From contig NC_080542.1 in NCBI RefSeq assembly GCF_028640845.1, forward strand, positions 67,221,064-67,285,063: DNA of 64,000 nt, given 5' to 3'. The notes under the pieces were generated by a model, which saw only the letters and a list, made by a program, of their open reading frames with translations, did not search any database and was not told where the DNA came from. This DNA is from Ahaetulla prasina. Its lineage: Eukaryota; Chordata; Lepidosauria; Squamata; Colubridae. Within the stretch, counting starts at the first letter, position 1. Each line of letters begins with the position of its first letter. Both the position numbers and the translations under genes were made by a program. This document shows, piece by piece, positions 10,614 through 21,145 of this stretch.

Positions 10614-11790
10614 AGGAGATGCCAGAGTCGAAGAAAAAGACCTGGAAAAAATCATGAAATATCGCAACGTGGCCATCGAAACTACACGGCTATGTATGAA
10701 ACATGTAACAGTGATACCCATTGTCATCGAGGCACTTGGTAAAACGGGGCACTTGGTAAGAAAAGAAAGTTTGAATGATTATGTAAACCTAAGTACAGAA
10801 AAATTGCTGCAGGCTGTGAAAATGGAGAACATCATAAAAACAACAGAAACAAAGGCAGAATATAAGGAAAAACAGCTGGATGACAGATTAATTAGATGTA
10901 AAACCAAAGATTTGCATGGACAGCATTTGAAAAACATTGAAGGAAAATGTGATGACAACTTTACACAGGCATGGCTTAAGATGGGAACCATCAAGAAAGA
11001 AACGGAAGGTTTAATACTCGCTGCTCAAGAACAAGCACCACAAACTAATGCCATGATAGCGAAGATACAAAAATCCACCGACAATCCAAACTGCTGACTT
11101 TGCAACAACAAAGTCGAAACTGTTTCACATTTAATATGTGAATGCAGCAAAATTGCACAAACTGATTACAAAGCTAGACACGACCGAGTTGTTAAATTAA
11201 TCCACTGGTCATTAAATAAAAAAACATGACTTATCTGCATCCCAAAACTCATGGGAATATAAAGTGGAAAAAGTAATAGAAAATAAGACGGTGAAGATCT
11301 TGTGAGACTTTTGAATACAGAAGGATCATCATTTGGAACACAACATGTCAGATATCACAGTTGTCAAAAACCGAAACATACAATTTATTGACATCGCGGT
11401 ACCAGGAGATGCCAAAGTCTAAGAAAAAGAACTGGAAATACCATGCAATATCGCGACCTGGCCATTGAAATTATGCAATTATGGATGAAACATGTAATAG
11501 TGATACTCACTGTCATCAGGGCACTTGATACCATGTCCAAGAATTATACATAACACATCAAGAAATTGCAGCTTCCTGCAATAACACCAGCAGAAATGCA
11601 AAAAACTGTGCTACTCAGAACATCATATATTTTAAGACTTGGCTGATACCTAGGATGCTGGCAGCAGCCTGTATCAGCCATTAGCACCAGTCCATGGTAT
11701 TTGAGATGCATTTTTATATGTTCAGTTGACTGTTTCATGTTTAATGAATAAAAGATAATAATAATAACAACAACAATAATAATAACAAAG
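10582..11790 (+). pseudogene. R4/Dong-like LINE fragments (REL-endonuclease type)
   Basis: 10598-10740 encodes IDITVPGDARVEEKDLEKI then VIPIVIEALG, the restriction-like endonuclease end of R2/R4-type ORFs. A second piece (10760-11740) encodes an upstream part with a CCHC knuckle (LCNNKVETVSHLICECS, with a stop in the knuckle), then a second, decayed endonuclease and a C-terminal MQKTVLL segment. It ends in ATAA/AACAAC repeats at about 11752-11786. Two partial copies are therefore joined, separated by a 12-base direct repeat (GGCACTTGGTAA). Dong of Bombyx mori is known to insert into TAA repeats; both edges here are TAA-type. Confidence 0.7.
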
Positions 11791-11792
11791 AT

Positions 11793-11975
11793 CTTGTGGG
11801 ATTTTCAAAATATAGACAGATTATCATTTGGAACACAACACGCCAGATATCACAGTTGTCGAAAACCGAAACGTACAATTTATTGATATCGCGGTGCCAG
11901 GAGATGTCAGAGTTGAAGAAAAAGAACTGGAAAAAATCACGAAATATCACAACCTGGCCATCAAAACTATATAAT
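11793..11975 (+). pseudogene. Third R4/Dong-like endonuclease fragment
   Basis: In one frame this reads NTPDITVVENRNVQFIDIAV followed by PGDVRVEEKELEKI, with the PD...D-type endonuclease motif better kept than in the copies before it. It starts just after the AAT/AAC tail of the preceding copy. Only about 60 codons remain. Confidence 0.7.
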
Positions 11976-12639
11976 TATACAGTGGAATATTACTAACCTA
12001 AAGTCTCAAAGTTTTTCTTATCCAAGTTTTCTCTGTTGCTTTGTATGTATATAATTGCATTTTCTCTTTGCTAATATTATGACTAATTTAAATGTAAGAG
12101 ACAGAAAAAAACCCCAGATACTTCATAAAAGTTGAGGTTTTGCTAAAACTGGGTTTTCTGAACAATTAACTACAGAGATATAGGGTTTGTTTCAATATAA
12201 TTTTATCCCCATTGATGCAAGAAAGTCAATTAAATTATGGCCTAATCAGAAAATTCCATCACTAAAAGTAAATGAATAATAACAAAATGTTCTCCTTTAA
12301 GTGCTGCTGCCTCTTCATGGAGGCAAGGTGAAGACCAGAGTTAGATAAGCAAATGGTGCCAGGAATGTATATTCACAGCAGTATTATTCTAAGTGTGAAA
12401 GTCCACTAGTTGCCCAAATGTCTAAATGTCATCTCTACTAAATAAACCAGGCCAAGAAATCATATCTAAAGAGAGAGTAAAATTATTTTTATTGAAATTG
12501 GTATACTAACAGAAATCTGGTTTTATGCTATACCTATTCCTCCTACCTCTGTGTTCAGAGGTTTCATCTGAACATCCCTAGGTTGACTTAAAATATATTT
12601 TACTTCTTGTCACCCTTGCAATGGAGTCTACATAATTCA
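11976..12639. other. No recognised feature
   Basis: AT-rich, no long ORF, no recognised repeat. Confidence 0.5.
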
Positions 12640-13190
12640 ACCAAAAAGGCCCCTATATGGTGCAGCAGCAATGTAGGAAAATAACGGAAGCAGGTGATCA
12701 TTTGGTGATAATGGCAAAGGCATCAGTTCATACTACACGAGAGAAAGTGATGATGATGATAAATCACTCCTGAAATTTTGCCAAGAATACAGTATGGATA
12801 GAAATTATTAGATTGACAATATAGTGTCAATATATAGTGCCAGATTACAAACATCTCAGGTTGAATGATACTATTGAAAAAGAACTGAAGATTGGGGTCG
12901 TAATACGGGTTATGAATATGACTAGATTAACTTTGAGACCTCCAATTGCTGATGTTAGCACATAGGCAAAAAAAAAAAAATCCGAACTTGAAAAGGCAAG
13001 TAATAGAAACATGGAATGCAAGAAGCATGAACATGGGAACGCCCAACACAATAAAAGATGAAATGAAAAAATTACAAATTGACATGTTAGGCTGCAGCAA
13101 ATTTGTATGGAGTGAGATTGGACACAGAAGATCACACCGTTTATTACTCAGAACGTGAAAAAAGAAGGAAAAGCATTGCTTTTATAGTTA
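12640..13190 (+). pseudogene. BovB/RTE LINE 5' piece with endonuclease start
   Basis: 12994-13158 encodes TWNARSMNMGTPNTIKDEMK then LQIDMLGCSKFVWSEIG, matching the start of the apurinic-type endonuclease of RTE/BovB elements (TWNVRSMN...IDILGISELKW). The Glu of the SELKW box is changed. Sequence from about 12640 shows related 5' decay (GAAAGTGATGATGATGAT). Only the N-terminus is present. Confidence 0.65.
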
Positions 13191-13466
13191 GGAAGGATAT
13201 AATATAAACAGCACTTGGGTGTAATGCAATTTGTCTTTTCCTGTCCCATCAGACCAGGTAGAGAGGCATGCTCCAGGTCCTTACTATTAAAGAGTGGCAT
13301 TTTGTTGGCCTTTAAAGTCATGCCTTCTAGTAAGCATGTCTTCACAGTTTTACCTGCCCTGTAAAGCAACATCCCTCCCCCCAAAGATTTGGATGTTAGT
13401 CTTTTGCAAGGCATTAAAGACCTTCCTGTTTCCCCAGGTGTTTGAGTAAAATGGACAGATGAGCTT
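13191..13466 (+). mobile_element. LINE-D (L2-type) 3' UTR, left half
   Basis: The stretch ending GGCATTAAAGACCTTCCTGT, then TTTGAGTAAAATGGACAGATGAGCTT, is the left half of an L2-type 3' region. It continues at 18690 after the gypsy element. The target duplication AGCTT (13462-13466) belongs to it. Confidence 0.6.
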
Positions 13467-13718
13467 TGTTATATTGTGGGTTCAGGTGCCAGCAAGGTGT
13501 AGGCAGGACTCTGGATAGCAGGTAATTTACTTTATAAACCTTAACATAACTAACAGCAGTGACAAATACAAACAAACAAAAAACTCTCTCCCTCTCTGTT
13601 GACAGCCCTTTTATACTGGCTGTCTACTGGCTTAGCCAATCAACACAGAGAAGTACTATCCTCGTTTTCCACTAGAGGAACGGACCCCGGGGGGGGGGGA
13701 AGAACTTAGAACACTACA
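13467..13718 (-). repeat. Gypsy 3' LTR (252 bp)
   Basis: Starts TGTTATATTGTGGG and ends ACACTACA on the plus strand. In element orientation a TATAAAAG box lies at 13608-13615. A G-run insertion around 13681-13700 makes it about 20 bp longer than its partner. Confidence 0.95.
13608..13615 (-). promoter_or_regulatory. TATA box of gypsy 3' LTR
   Basis: TATAAAAG on the minus strand; the same box is at 18601-18608 in the other LTR, where it would drive element transcription. Confidence 0.6.
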
Positions 13719-13731
13719 CCCCTTCCCATCA
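13719..13731 (-). promoter_or_regulatory. Polypurine tract of the gypsy element
   Basis: Immediately inside the 3' LTR the minus strand reads GATGGGAAGGGG, a purine run in the right place to prime plus-strand DNA synthesis. Confidence 0.8.
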
Positions 13732-13967
13732 CGTTCGCGCAGACATAGTCTCAAAGATACGCTGGGCGACGCCTGATTCGGCTAGAACATCGGGGCCCTG
13801 AAGCCTGCAACAACTTGTTTATTGGTGGTTTCTTGCCCTGTGCTGGATTATCACTAGGTCTCTCATCTATTGGATAGTCAGAACTTTCGGGACTCTTCCT
13901 GCCGGCGGCAGGTAAGTGTCCTGTTTCATGTTCCTCTGCTTCTCGGAGTTCAGCTGGGTTTGGGTTG
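13732..13967 (-). pseudogene. Gypsy pol C-terminal end, cut off by a solo LTR
   Basis: The minus strand stays open across most of this stretch, in register with pol on the other side of the solo LTR, and ends near an Arg-rich RIRRRPAYL motif followed by TGA close to the polypurine tract. Such basic tails occur at the end of gypsy pol. The terminal TGA may itself be a mutated Arg codon. Confidence 0.65.
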
Positions 13968-14544
13968 TGTTGTGCCTCATCCTCCCTCCTCTCCTCAGCC
14001 AGGCCCCTCCCATCTCATCCCGGGTCTGCTATCAGACTCTGAGTCTGATAATGAAGATGAATGGCCTGTCATGCTTCCAGCCCCCGGCCCTGGCCCCATG
14101 CCCGGAAAGGATGTCAGGAATGAACCGATAAGCCCAAAACAGCTTACTCATAGATTGTGTGTTCCTTCGATGCAGCTGTCAGAGCAGGAAGTCAGCCAAT
14201 TGGTGCAATTACCCGGACCTGCTCCCTCTGACCCCTCCCTTTCTCAGATGCCGACAGTAGAGACAGCTGAAGGGAATTCAAATTCAAAGTGGGAGGATCC
14301 TCGCTTACAAAGATCTGAGAGGCGACGTCAGCAGAAGGAAGGGAGGGGCAGGCCTATATAAAGGACCTGCTTTGGGCATTCCTTGAGTCAAGCAAAGTCT
14401 CATCTAGTTTGCTGAAGTCACAATTTAGATTTCTTCCTGCCCTGAGAAATCTGAAAGGAATTTGGCAAAGCTGCAGAGGCTTCGTGGCCATGCTTGATAC
14501 GGACTTCCTAGACTCAGTCGTCAGAGGGGGAGGGGGACACAACA
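13968..14544 (+). mobile_element. Solo LTR (577 bp) inserted in the gypsy pol gene
   Basis: It starts TGTTGTG and ends CACAACA, a perfect short inverted end, and is flanked by the identical 5-bp duplication GGTTG (13963-13967 and 14545-14549). A TATATAAA box lies at 14355. No internal region remains, so it arose by LTR-LTR recombination or is a lone LTR. Its U3 contains an acidic Ser/Asp/Glu-rich open stretch (LLSDSESDNEDEWP). The LTR is unrelated to the LTRs of the host gypsy element. Confidence 0.9.
14355..14362 (+). promoter_or_regulatory. TATA box of the solo LTR
   Basis: TATATAAA preceded by a GGGAGGGGCAGGCC GC-rich stretch; transcription would start about 25-30 bases downstream. It marks the U3/R side of the LTR. 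Confidence 0.6.
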
Positions 14545-15049
14545 GGTTGCTCGTGACCTCGCTATTCGGTTCTATTGGCATTCCCTCTCCCTCGTTATCA
14601 TCACTTTGTTGTTGCGTTGCAACAAGCCATCTCATCCTGAGTTGATCCCTATGGCGCCTCCAAAACCGGCCCTGACCTATATCTACCCTATACGAACATG
14701 GCCCGGTTATTTCAACTATTTTTCCAGATATCCATAATGGTTGCCCCACACAGTTCCTGGCGTAAACCGTGTCATTTAATTGAAATGGCTTGTGCATGAT
14801 GATTGAATTTAATGGTTTGCTAGGGGCATACTGGGGATGCAGCCGGTTTAGTGTGATTCTTAGTTTCCGGCCCATTAGAATCTCAGCTGGACTCTTGTTA
14901 GTGATCGGGCATGGCGTGGTATGCTGCACTAACAAATACTCATCAATCCTTTCCTGCCAATTTCCTAGGCCGCCAATCTGTTTTGCCAATCTGTTACTAG
15001 ACGGATGGAACGGGGCAATCAAACAATGTCTAATTCCCAGCCTAGGCAA
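14545..15049 (-). pseudogene. Gypsy integrase C-terminal part
   Basis: Encodes the end of the catalytic core (APFHPSSNRLAKQIG) and the C-terminal domain with a GPY-like stretch (NDTVYARN, then ITGPCSYRVDIGQGRFWRRH). The residue at the usual catalytic Glu is Lys (codon 14981-14983). The open frame continues past 14545 only by reading into the antisense of the solo LTR. Confidence 0.85.
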
Positions 15050-15828
15050 GAATGTTTCAAATAAGTGGCTGTAAATTGGGGCCCATTATTTGACACTAGT
15101 ATGTCAGGTAACTCATGCGTGGCAAATATTCTCCGGAGGGTTTTAATTACGACCTCTGCTGTGGTAGAGTGCATAATAACTACCTCCACCCACTTCAAAT
15201 AAGCATCAGCCAACACTAAGAACATCTGCCCCTGCATAGGTCCCGCCAAATCGATATGCACTTGGGACCAGGGGCCCCTGGGCTCCTCCCATTCCCTCGG
15301 TTGGTCTTTGGGTGGCATAGATCTAGTTTCTTGGCACTTTTGACAGGTTGAGACCCATTGGGTGATATCCCTGTCAAGATGGGGCCATCACATATAACAG
15401 CGGCCCAGGGCCTTCATTCTAACAATTCCGGGGTGGCCCTGATGTAGTGTAGTCAGCACCAATTTCCTCAGAGGGGGAGGAACCACCACCCGATAACCCC
15501 ATAAGAGGCATCCCTGTTGAGCTGATAGCTCCCTCGTTGCATACGGCTGCAACTCCAGCTTGAAGGGACCCCATGGCCACCCCCTGTTGACCAAGTCCAG
15601 GACTTGGGAAATTACATTATCTCGAGCCGAAAAACGGGCAATGTCTGCAGCTGATACTGGGAACGGCGAGTCATCTATCATCAAGACTTGGGAGGCTGGT
15701 GCAGGGTCTGTCAGCAATATTGGCAGCAGGCAACAGCTCAACACATCAGCATGGGCCAGATGTTTTTCCGGCCATGGCTTAAAGTGTACGAGTACACAGA
15801 CAGGAATATTGTCTAACGAATCATTCAC
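15019..15828 (-). pseudogene. Gypsy integrase N-terminal and core
   Basis: 15388-15828 has the linker and the zinc-binding histidines (TLHQGHPG); the cysteines (CQKCQE) follow after a TGA stop where a Trp codon is expected (about 15385). 15019-15318 carries the first core Asp (HIDLAGPM) and the second position as LVSNNGPQF, where the usual Asp is Asn (codon 15088-15090). Integrase would join element DNA to the genome; two of the three catalytic acids are altered here. Confidence 0.85.
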
Positions 15829-16286
15829 GGCGACAGAATCTGCAGGGTTTGTCGATCACTAGATAGGATCCCTAGAAGAGGCTTGTGGTCGGTAATTAAT
15901 TCAAAAGACCATCCATATAGATAGTCGTGGAATTTCTTCACGCCGGACACCAGAGCCAAAGCCTCCTTATCCAATTGGGAGTAGTTTCTTTCAGCCGGAG
16001 CCAATGTTCGGTAGAAAAACGCCACCGGAACTTCCCTTCCATTCGGCAGTTGGTGACTCAGGACAGCGCCGACCCCATATGGAGAGGCGTCACATGCCAG
16101 CAATAAGGGCAATCGATCACAATATTGGGCTAATATAGAGACGAGAAGATGTTTGATGGCTATAAATGCTGCAGTCTGTTTAGTACCCCACTTCCAGGGG
16201 CCCCCACTGTCCAGAAGCCAGTGCAACGGCTCATCCACCAATGCCTTGTGTGACAGGAATACTGCATAAAAGTTCAAAAGCCCCAA
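15825..16286 (-). pseudogene. Gypsy RNase H domain
   Basis: Contains LLLACDASPYGVGAVLSH, KEALALV and ELITDHKPLLGIL, so the Asp, Glu and Asp of the RNase H site are all visible. This is the best-kept enzymatic domain of the element. It would degrade the RNA strand of RNA-DNA hybrids during replication. Neighbouring frames are broken, so the domain is not translated as part of pol. Confidence 0.85.
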
Positions 16287-16310
16287 GAAAGCTTGGAGTT
16301 CCGCCTTATT

Positions 16311-16571
16311 TCAAGGGTAGGGTGCATCTACAATTGCTTTTGTTTTCTCAGCTGATGGATGAATTCCAGATCTGTCAATGAGGAATCCTAGAAATTCCAC
16401 TTGGGGCACCGCGACATGGCATTTCGTTCTTTTGACCTTAAGCTCCGCCCGTTGGAACCGACTCAGCACTTGTTGAAGTCTCTCCATCAGTTCTGAAATG
16501 CTGGTAGCAGAGACCAGCATGTTGTCGAAATATGGGACAACCCTGGGGATTCCCTGGAGCATCTGCTCCAT
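16311..16571 (-). pseudogene. Gypsy reverse transcriptase, palm/thumb part
   Basis: MEQMLQGIPRVVPYFDNMLV carries the catalytic box as YFDN: the second Asp of the YxDD box is Asn (codon 16521-16523; the preceding base makes it a CpG-type transition). VEFLGFLIDRSGIHP follows. A TAA stop at about 16575 separates it from the upstream part. Confidence 0.85.
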
Positions 16572-16577
16572 CAGGCT

Positions 16578-17516
16578 TTAGAAAAGCCCCGGGGCCATGC
16601 TGACACTGAATTGGAGGCAGCGACATTGGAAGGCCCCCAGGTGTGTAACAATTGTTTGAGCCTCTGCTGTCTTATCATCTACAGGCAGCTGCTGGTATGC
16701 CTGAGCCAAATCTAGTTTTGCAAACACTGATCCTTTGCCCAGGGAGTGCAGAAGGTGCTGCACTACTGGGACTGGGTAGGCATGAGGTTGTAGTGTCTGG
16801 TTGAGGTTGACCCAGTAATCCGCGCACATGCAGATAGATTCATCCGGTTTAATAGGAGTCACAATTGGCATCTCCCAAGAGGCATGGTCCACTGGTTCGA
16901 GAATGCCCTGGGAGATGAGTTTGTCCAGCTCAGCATCAACTCGTGGTTTTAGGGCAAACGGTATCCAGTGAGGCTTTAATCTGCGTGGTGGAAACTGAGG
17001 ATCCAGGCTGAACGATACTGGAGTGCATTTGTAGCAGCCCATTTTTCCATCAAAAACAGTGGGGAATTCGTTTATCAGAATATCCAATTCAGAAGACCTA
17101 ACAGAATTTACACCTTGGACTGTTAACCCCAGAGCGTCAAACCAATTTAACCTTAATAAACTAGGCAAGGGGCCATCCACGATGACTAAAGACAATCGGC
17201 CATACAAATGTTTAAATTGTACCCTAAATTTTCCACTACCCACAATAGGAATTGTTTTTTCTTGATAATCCCTCAAATTTAGATCAGAAGGGATTAATCG
17301 TTTCTTTGAAATATTTGACACAAGGCATTTTAAAGTGCTCCAAGAAACGATAGATGTGGCGGAACCCGCATCCACCTCCATTAGACATAGTCTCTCTATG
17401 TTGACTGTGAGTCTAATTTTCTGTTTTGGGGACTGTCCAACCATATTCATCACTGAGGGGCCTCTCAAATTATCCCGTCTGCTACCCTGTGAGTTCAATT
17501 TCCTCCTTGCTGCCAT
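16578..17516 (-). pseudogene. Gypsy pol start: protease and N-terminal RT
   Basis: The retroviral-type protease site reads MEVDAGSATSIVS, with Ala in place of the usual Thr/Ser after the catalytic Asp (codon 17367-17369). RT motifs follow: SQGILEPVDHASWEMPIVTP, MCADYWVNLNQTL (Trp where Arg is usual) and KLDLAQAYQQLPVDD with the first catalytic Asp intact. The frame ends at a stop after MAPGLF. It overlaps gag by at least 22 bases in the -1 frame, so pol would need a -1 ribosomal frameshift. Confidence 0.9.
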
Positions 17517-18358
17517 CTCTCACTAATGTGGGGCTCTTGGGTCACCCTCTGTGGCTGTGCTGACTGGCAGACCCGGGCAATGTGACCCCGGTGGCCACAA
17601 CGGTGGCACACAGCATCCTTGATCCTGCAAACGGTTCTAAGGTGATTTCTTCCACACCCTCTGCAGTCTATCTGCGCAGGCTTATTATGTGGATTTGGCT
17701 GTATTAACTCCTTCAGTCGATTTATGTCCCACTCATTGTCATCATCATCATTATCATCATCTATAACCCCCATTTTATTAAAGTAGATGGCCTCTCCCCA
17801 AGGATTGACAGAACTTTGTCCCCGGGGCAAATTAGCTACTGAGGGTGCAGCTAATTCAGCTGCACATGCTTCATCTAAAGCATCTTGGAATGTCAACTCT
17901 GGTTTGGCTATCAGTCGCCTCTTAAGGCGATCGTCTCGCACTCCACTAATTAATCTGTCAAGGAGATAGTCATCAAGGTTCACAAATTCACAATGCCGGG
18001 CTGCTTTCCTCAGGGCGGCCACATATTGATTAATAGATTCTCCCTCAGCCTGATCCCTATGGTAGAAATGCTGACGATGGGCAATTCTAGATGGAGCTGG
18101 GGCATAATGTTTTTGTAACTTCTTCATGAAATCTTCCCAGATTCCAGAGTGAATTGACTGAGAGGCCATGAGCGTCATGGCAGTTTCAAATATTTCTGGC
18201 CCACAGAAACTCAGGAAATAGGCTCTCTTGCACTCATTAGATAAATTTGTATAGTCATTAGCAATGAGAAAACACTCGAATCTCACTACATAATCCAGAA
18301 AGCACTCCCAAGAATCCATTGTAGGGTTAAAGGGAGCGAAATTCTGTGAGGAGGCCAT
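17495..18358 (-). CDS. Gypsy gag polyprotein, intact 287-codon frame
   Basis: Gag packages the element RNA. The frame runs from ATG at 18358 to a stop at 17495. An N-terminal capsid-like half (about residues 1-165) contains INQYVAALRKAARHCEF and DRLISGVRDDRLKRRL, typical of gypsy-family gag. An acidic run of Asp (about 200-210) follows. Two zinc knuckles close it: CRGCGRNHLRTVC (variant spacing) and CHRCGHRGHIARVC (CX2CX4HX4C), at about 233-265. The only element gene here with no stop; it may be translatable, but the element as a whole is dead. Confidence 0.9.
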   Translation of the reverse strand: MASSQNFAPFNPTMDSWECFLDYVVRFECFLIANDYTNLSNECKRAYFLSFCGPEIFETAMTLMASQSIHSGIWEDFMKKLQKHYAPAPSRIAHRQHFYHRDQAEGESINQYVAALRKAARHCEFVNLDDYLLDRLISGVRDDRLKRRLIAKPELTFQDALDEACAAELAAPSVANLPRGQSSVNPWGEAIYFNKMGVIDDDNDDDDNEWDINRLKELIQPNPHNKPAQIDCRGCGRNHLRTVCRIKDAVCHRCGHRGHIARVCQSAQPQRVTQEPHISERWQQGGN

Positions 18359-18441
18359 TTCCCGCCAAATCAGCCTTGATTCTCTAACCTGTTTGTCAGC
18401 CCTCGCAATTCCGTTGTTTATTAATTCATCTCAGATTGGCA

Positions 18442-18459
18442 TCCCACCTTCATCGCCAG
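18442..18459 (-). promoter_or_regulatory. Putative primer-binding site of the gypsy element
   Basis: Directly inside the 5' LTR the minus strand reads CTGGCGATGAAGGTGGGA. TGG at or near the start fits pairing to a tRNA CCA end. I could not assign the tRNA. Confidence 0.6.
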
Positions 18460-18689
18460 TGTTATATTGTGGGTTCAGGTGCCGACAAGGTGTAGGCAGG
18501 ACTCTGGATAGCAGGTAATTTACTTGATTAATCTTAACATAACTAACAGCAGTGACAAATACAAACGAACAAAAAACTCTCTCCCTCTCTGTTGACAGCC
18601 CTTTTATACTGGCTGTCAACTGGCTTAGCCAATCAACACAGAGAAGTACTATCCTCATTCTCCACTAGGGGAGAACTTAGAACACTACA
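18460..18689 (-). repeat. Gypsy 5' LTR (230 bp)
   Basis: Direct copy of the left LTR, from TGTTATATTGTGGG to GAACACTACA, with TATAAAAG (minus) at 18601-18608. It lacks the G-rich insertion seen in the other LTR. Confidence 0.95.
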
Positions 18690-18845
18690 AGCTTTGTTGT
18701 TTCTAACATGTTTTTTGGTGAGTGAGGTTGTTGTTTATCCTTGGGGTCTTGGTTATATATGGCATATTTTCTATGTTTCTATCCTTATAAGCTGCCCAGA
18801 GTCACTTGTATGAAATGAACAGCCACATAAATCAGATAAATAACC
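18690..18845 (+). mobile_element. LINE-D (L2-type) 3' tail, right half
   Basis: After the duplicated AGCTT the interrupted LINE resumes and ends with AAGCTGCCCAGAGTCACTT, then GAACAGCCACATAAATCAGATAAATAA. This is an L2-type 3' end with the same overall pattern as LINE-A and LINE-B tails. Confidence 0.7.
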
Positions 18846-19031
18846 ACATAATATTTGGAGATGTGCAGCACACAAAATAAAAATGTAAACTACATTTTGT
18901 CAGAGTTTCTTGCATAAATCAAATCCAGAAAGCACACACAGGTAACTGATTCAGCAGGATTTATTAACTTCTCTTTATAGACAATATAACACATGAATAG
19001 ATATACAATATCAATAGTGGTTCTTCCAATG

Positions 19032-19189
19032 CAGGGATGGGTTTCAAAACCTGTTGCTATCAGTTTGCTCATGGGCGCAGGTGGGCTCACGCATCTTATG
19101 CGCATAAGCATCCCGGTGGGTGGGCGTAGCCTTCCACTGCCGCTACCAGTTTGCCCAATCTGGGGCGAACTGGTAGCAACCCACCACTG
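19032..19189. mobile_element. hAT-type MITE, 158 bp, exact 8-bp TSD
   Basis: Begins CAGGGATGGGTTTCAAAACC and ends GCAACCCACCACTG. It is flanked by TTCCAATG at 19024-19031 and again at 19190-19197. The interior is GC-richer than the surroundings and non-coding. Confidence 0.92.
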
Positions 19190-19197
19190 TTCCAATG

Positions 19198-19590
19198 TGG
19201 TTGAGAAGAAAGATCAGGTTCAGTTCAGGTTTAGCAGACAGACTAGTTTCATTTTAGAACTGAGCTCAGAGCTTAGTTACACCCAGACTTCTTGCTTAAG
19301 TTCCTGTTTCCATCATTGGCTGATCCAGTTGCTATGCCTATTCATTGGCTGACCCTGTTACCATGTCTCTGCCAGTTCATGAATATTCTGACAGGTTTCA
19401 TAGAACTCTTTAATATGATGATCATCCAGCTTTAATCACTGATGCAGAATGTCTCAAAAATGCTTTTTCAAAAGGCAACCGGACTTTTTCAAAGGGCAAC
19501 TGTATGACTGAGACTCTCTTCCCCATAGACTCTCTCTGATGGGGAAGAAGAAGAAATAAATAAATTTTATGATGAAGTTCAATTTGAAAC
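19198..19590. other. Weak Penelope-like relic at about 19440-19560
   Basis: CTTTTTCAAAAGGCAACCGG followed by CTTTTTCAAAGGGCAACTG matches the phrase TACTTTTTCAAAAGGCAACTGG beside the Penelope-like relic at 25550. Otherwise unrecognised. Confidence 0.35.
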
Positions 19591-20337
19591 AAACAATTAA
19601 TGCAAGCAACATGTATTTGTGACTGGAGACTGGAATGCCAAAGTTGAAAATATTAAGGGAAAAAATGGATTGTATGAACAGAAATGAAGGAGAATGAGTG
19701 AATGATTTTTACCACTGTTCAATATTAGCTATTTCTTCATAACTATCATTGGCTTAAGGTAGTAAAACTGGTGTCTTATATAAATATGGAGTACATAAAA
19801 ATCAAGTTAATTATATTATTGTTAACAAGAAATGAAAGAACTCAGTTATGGCATCAGATCTGGTCAGATGCTGATTGTGGAACCGATCATGAACTGCTCA
19901 TGTGAAAGTCCCACGTTATGCTAAAAAACAAAGGATAAAAAGAACACCAACCAATTTTCACCATAAGTTTTTAAACATATACCTACATTTCTAAAGGACA
20001 ATATCAGGAATCACTTTGAATTGATGGAAACAAACATGGGGAAAAAAACCTTCCAAAAATTTTCTGAACTTGATTTTGTTTTGGGGTGGGGGGTGGGTGG
20101 CTTTACACAATTTCAGCCTCAAACCAGTATAATAAAGGACATCAATGAACTGCTAGTAACCAATTCAAAGAAGATGAAACAAAAATGAAAGGAATATATG
20201 AAAATCCTGAATAGTAAGATGTCAATATCCAAAATATTTTAGATGATATTGGATATGTCTAGTTCTTCAAGATGAAATTATAAATCAGTACCATCTTCAT
20301 AATCAAATCAGAAAGTTCAGAAACATATTTATTTATT

Positions 20338-20340
<3 letters not shown>

Positions 20341-20416
<76 letters not shown>

Positions 20417-20428
20417 ATATATATATTT
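20341..20428. repeat. (GT)n then (AT)n microsatellite
   Basis: About 22 GT units with one C interruption, followed by about 20 AT units with a GTATGT break. Confidence 0.95.

Positions 20429-21145
<717 letters not shown>

Larger units (their letters stand above)
13467..18689 (-). mobile_element. Ty3/gypsy LTR retrotransposon, 5.2 kb, both LTRs present
   Basis: Direct LTRs lie at 13467-13718 and 18460-18689, both TG...CA, flanked by the identical 5-bp duplication AGCTT (13462-13466 and 18690-18694). On the minus strand the order is 5' LTR, primer site, gag, protease, RT, RNase H, integrase, polypurine tract, 3' LTR, the Ty3/gypsy order. The pol frame has several stops and altered catalytic residues, and a foreign solo LTR sits in its 3' end. 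The LTRs differ at roughly 5% of positions by eye plus a G-rich insertion of about 20 bp in the left one. Inactive. Confidence 0.95.

Noticed and set aside
11796..11996. 66-codon ORF starting MGFSKYRQ
   Set aside because: It is an out-of-frame shadow of the third R4-like endonuclease fragment.
13870..14361. 163-codon plus-strand ORF
   Set aside because: It starts in antisense gypsy pol and runs into the solo LTR across the insertion edge at 13968, so it is not one ancestral gene; only the LTR part is discussed as an acidic stretch.
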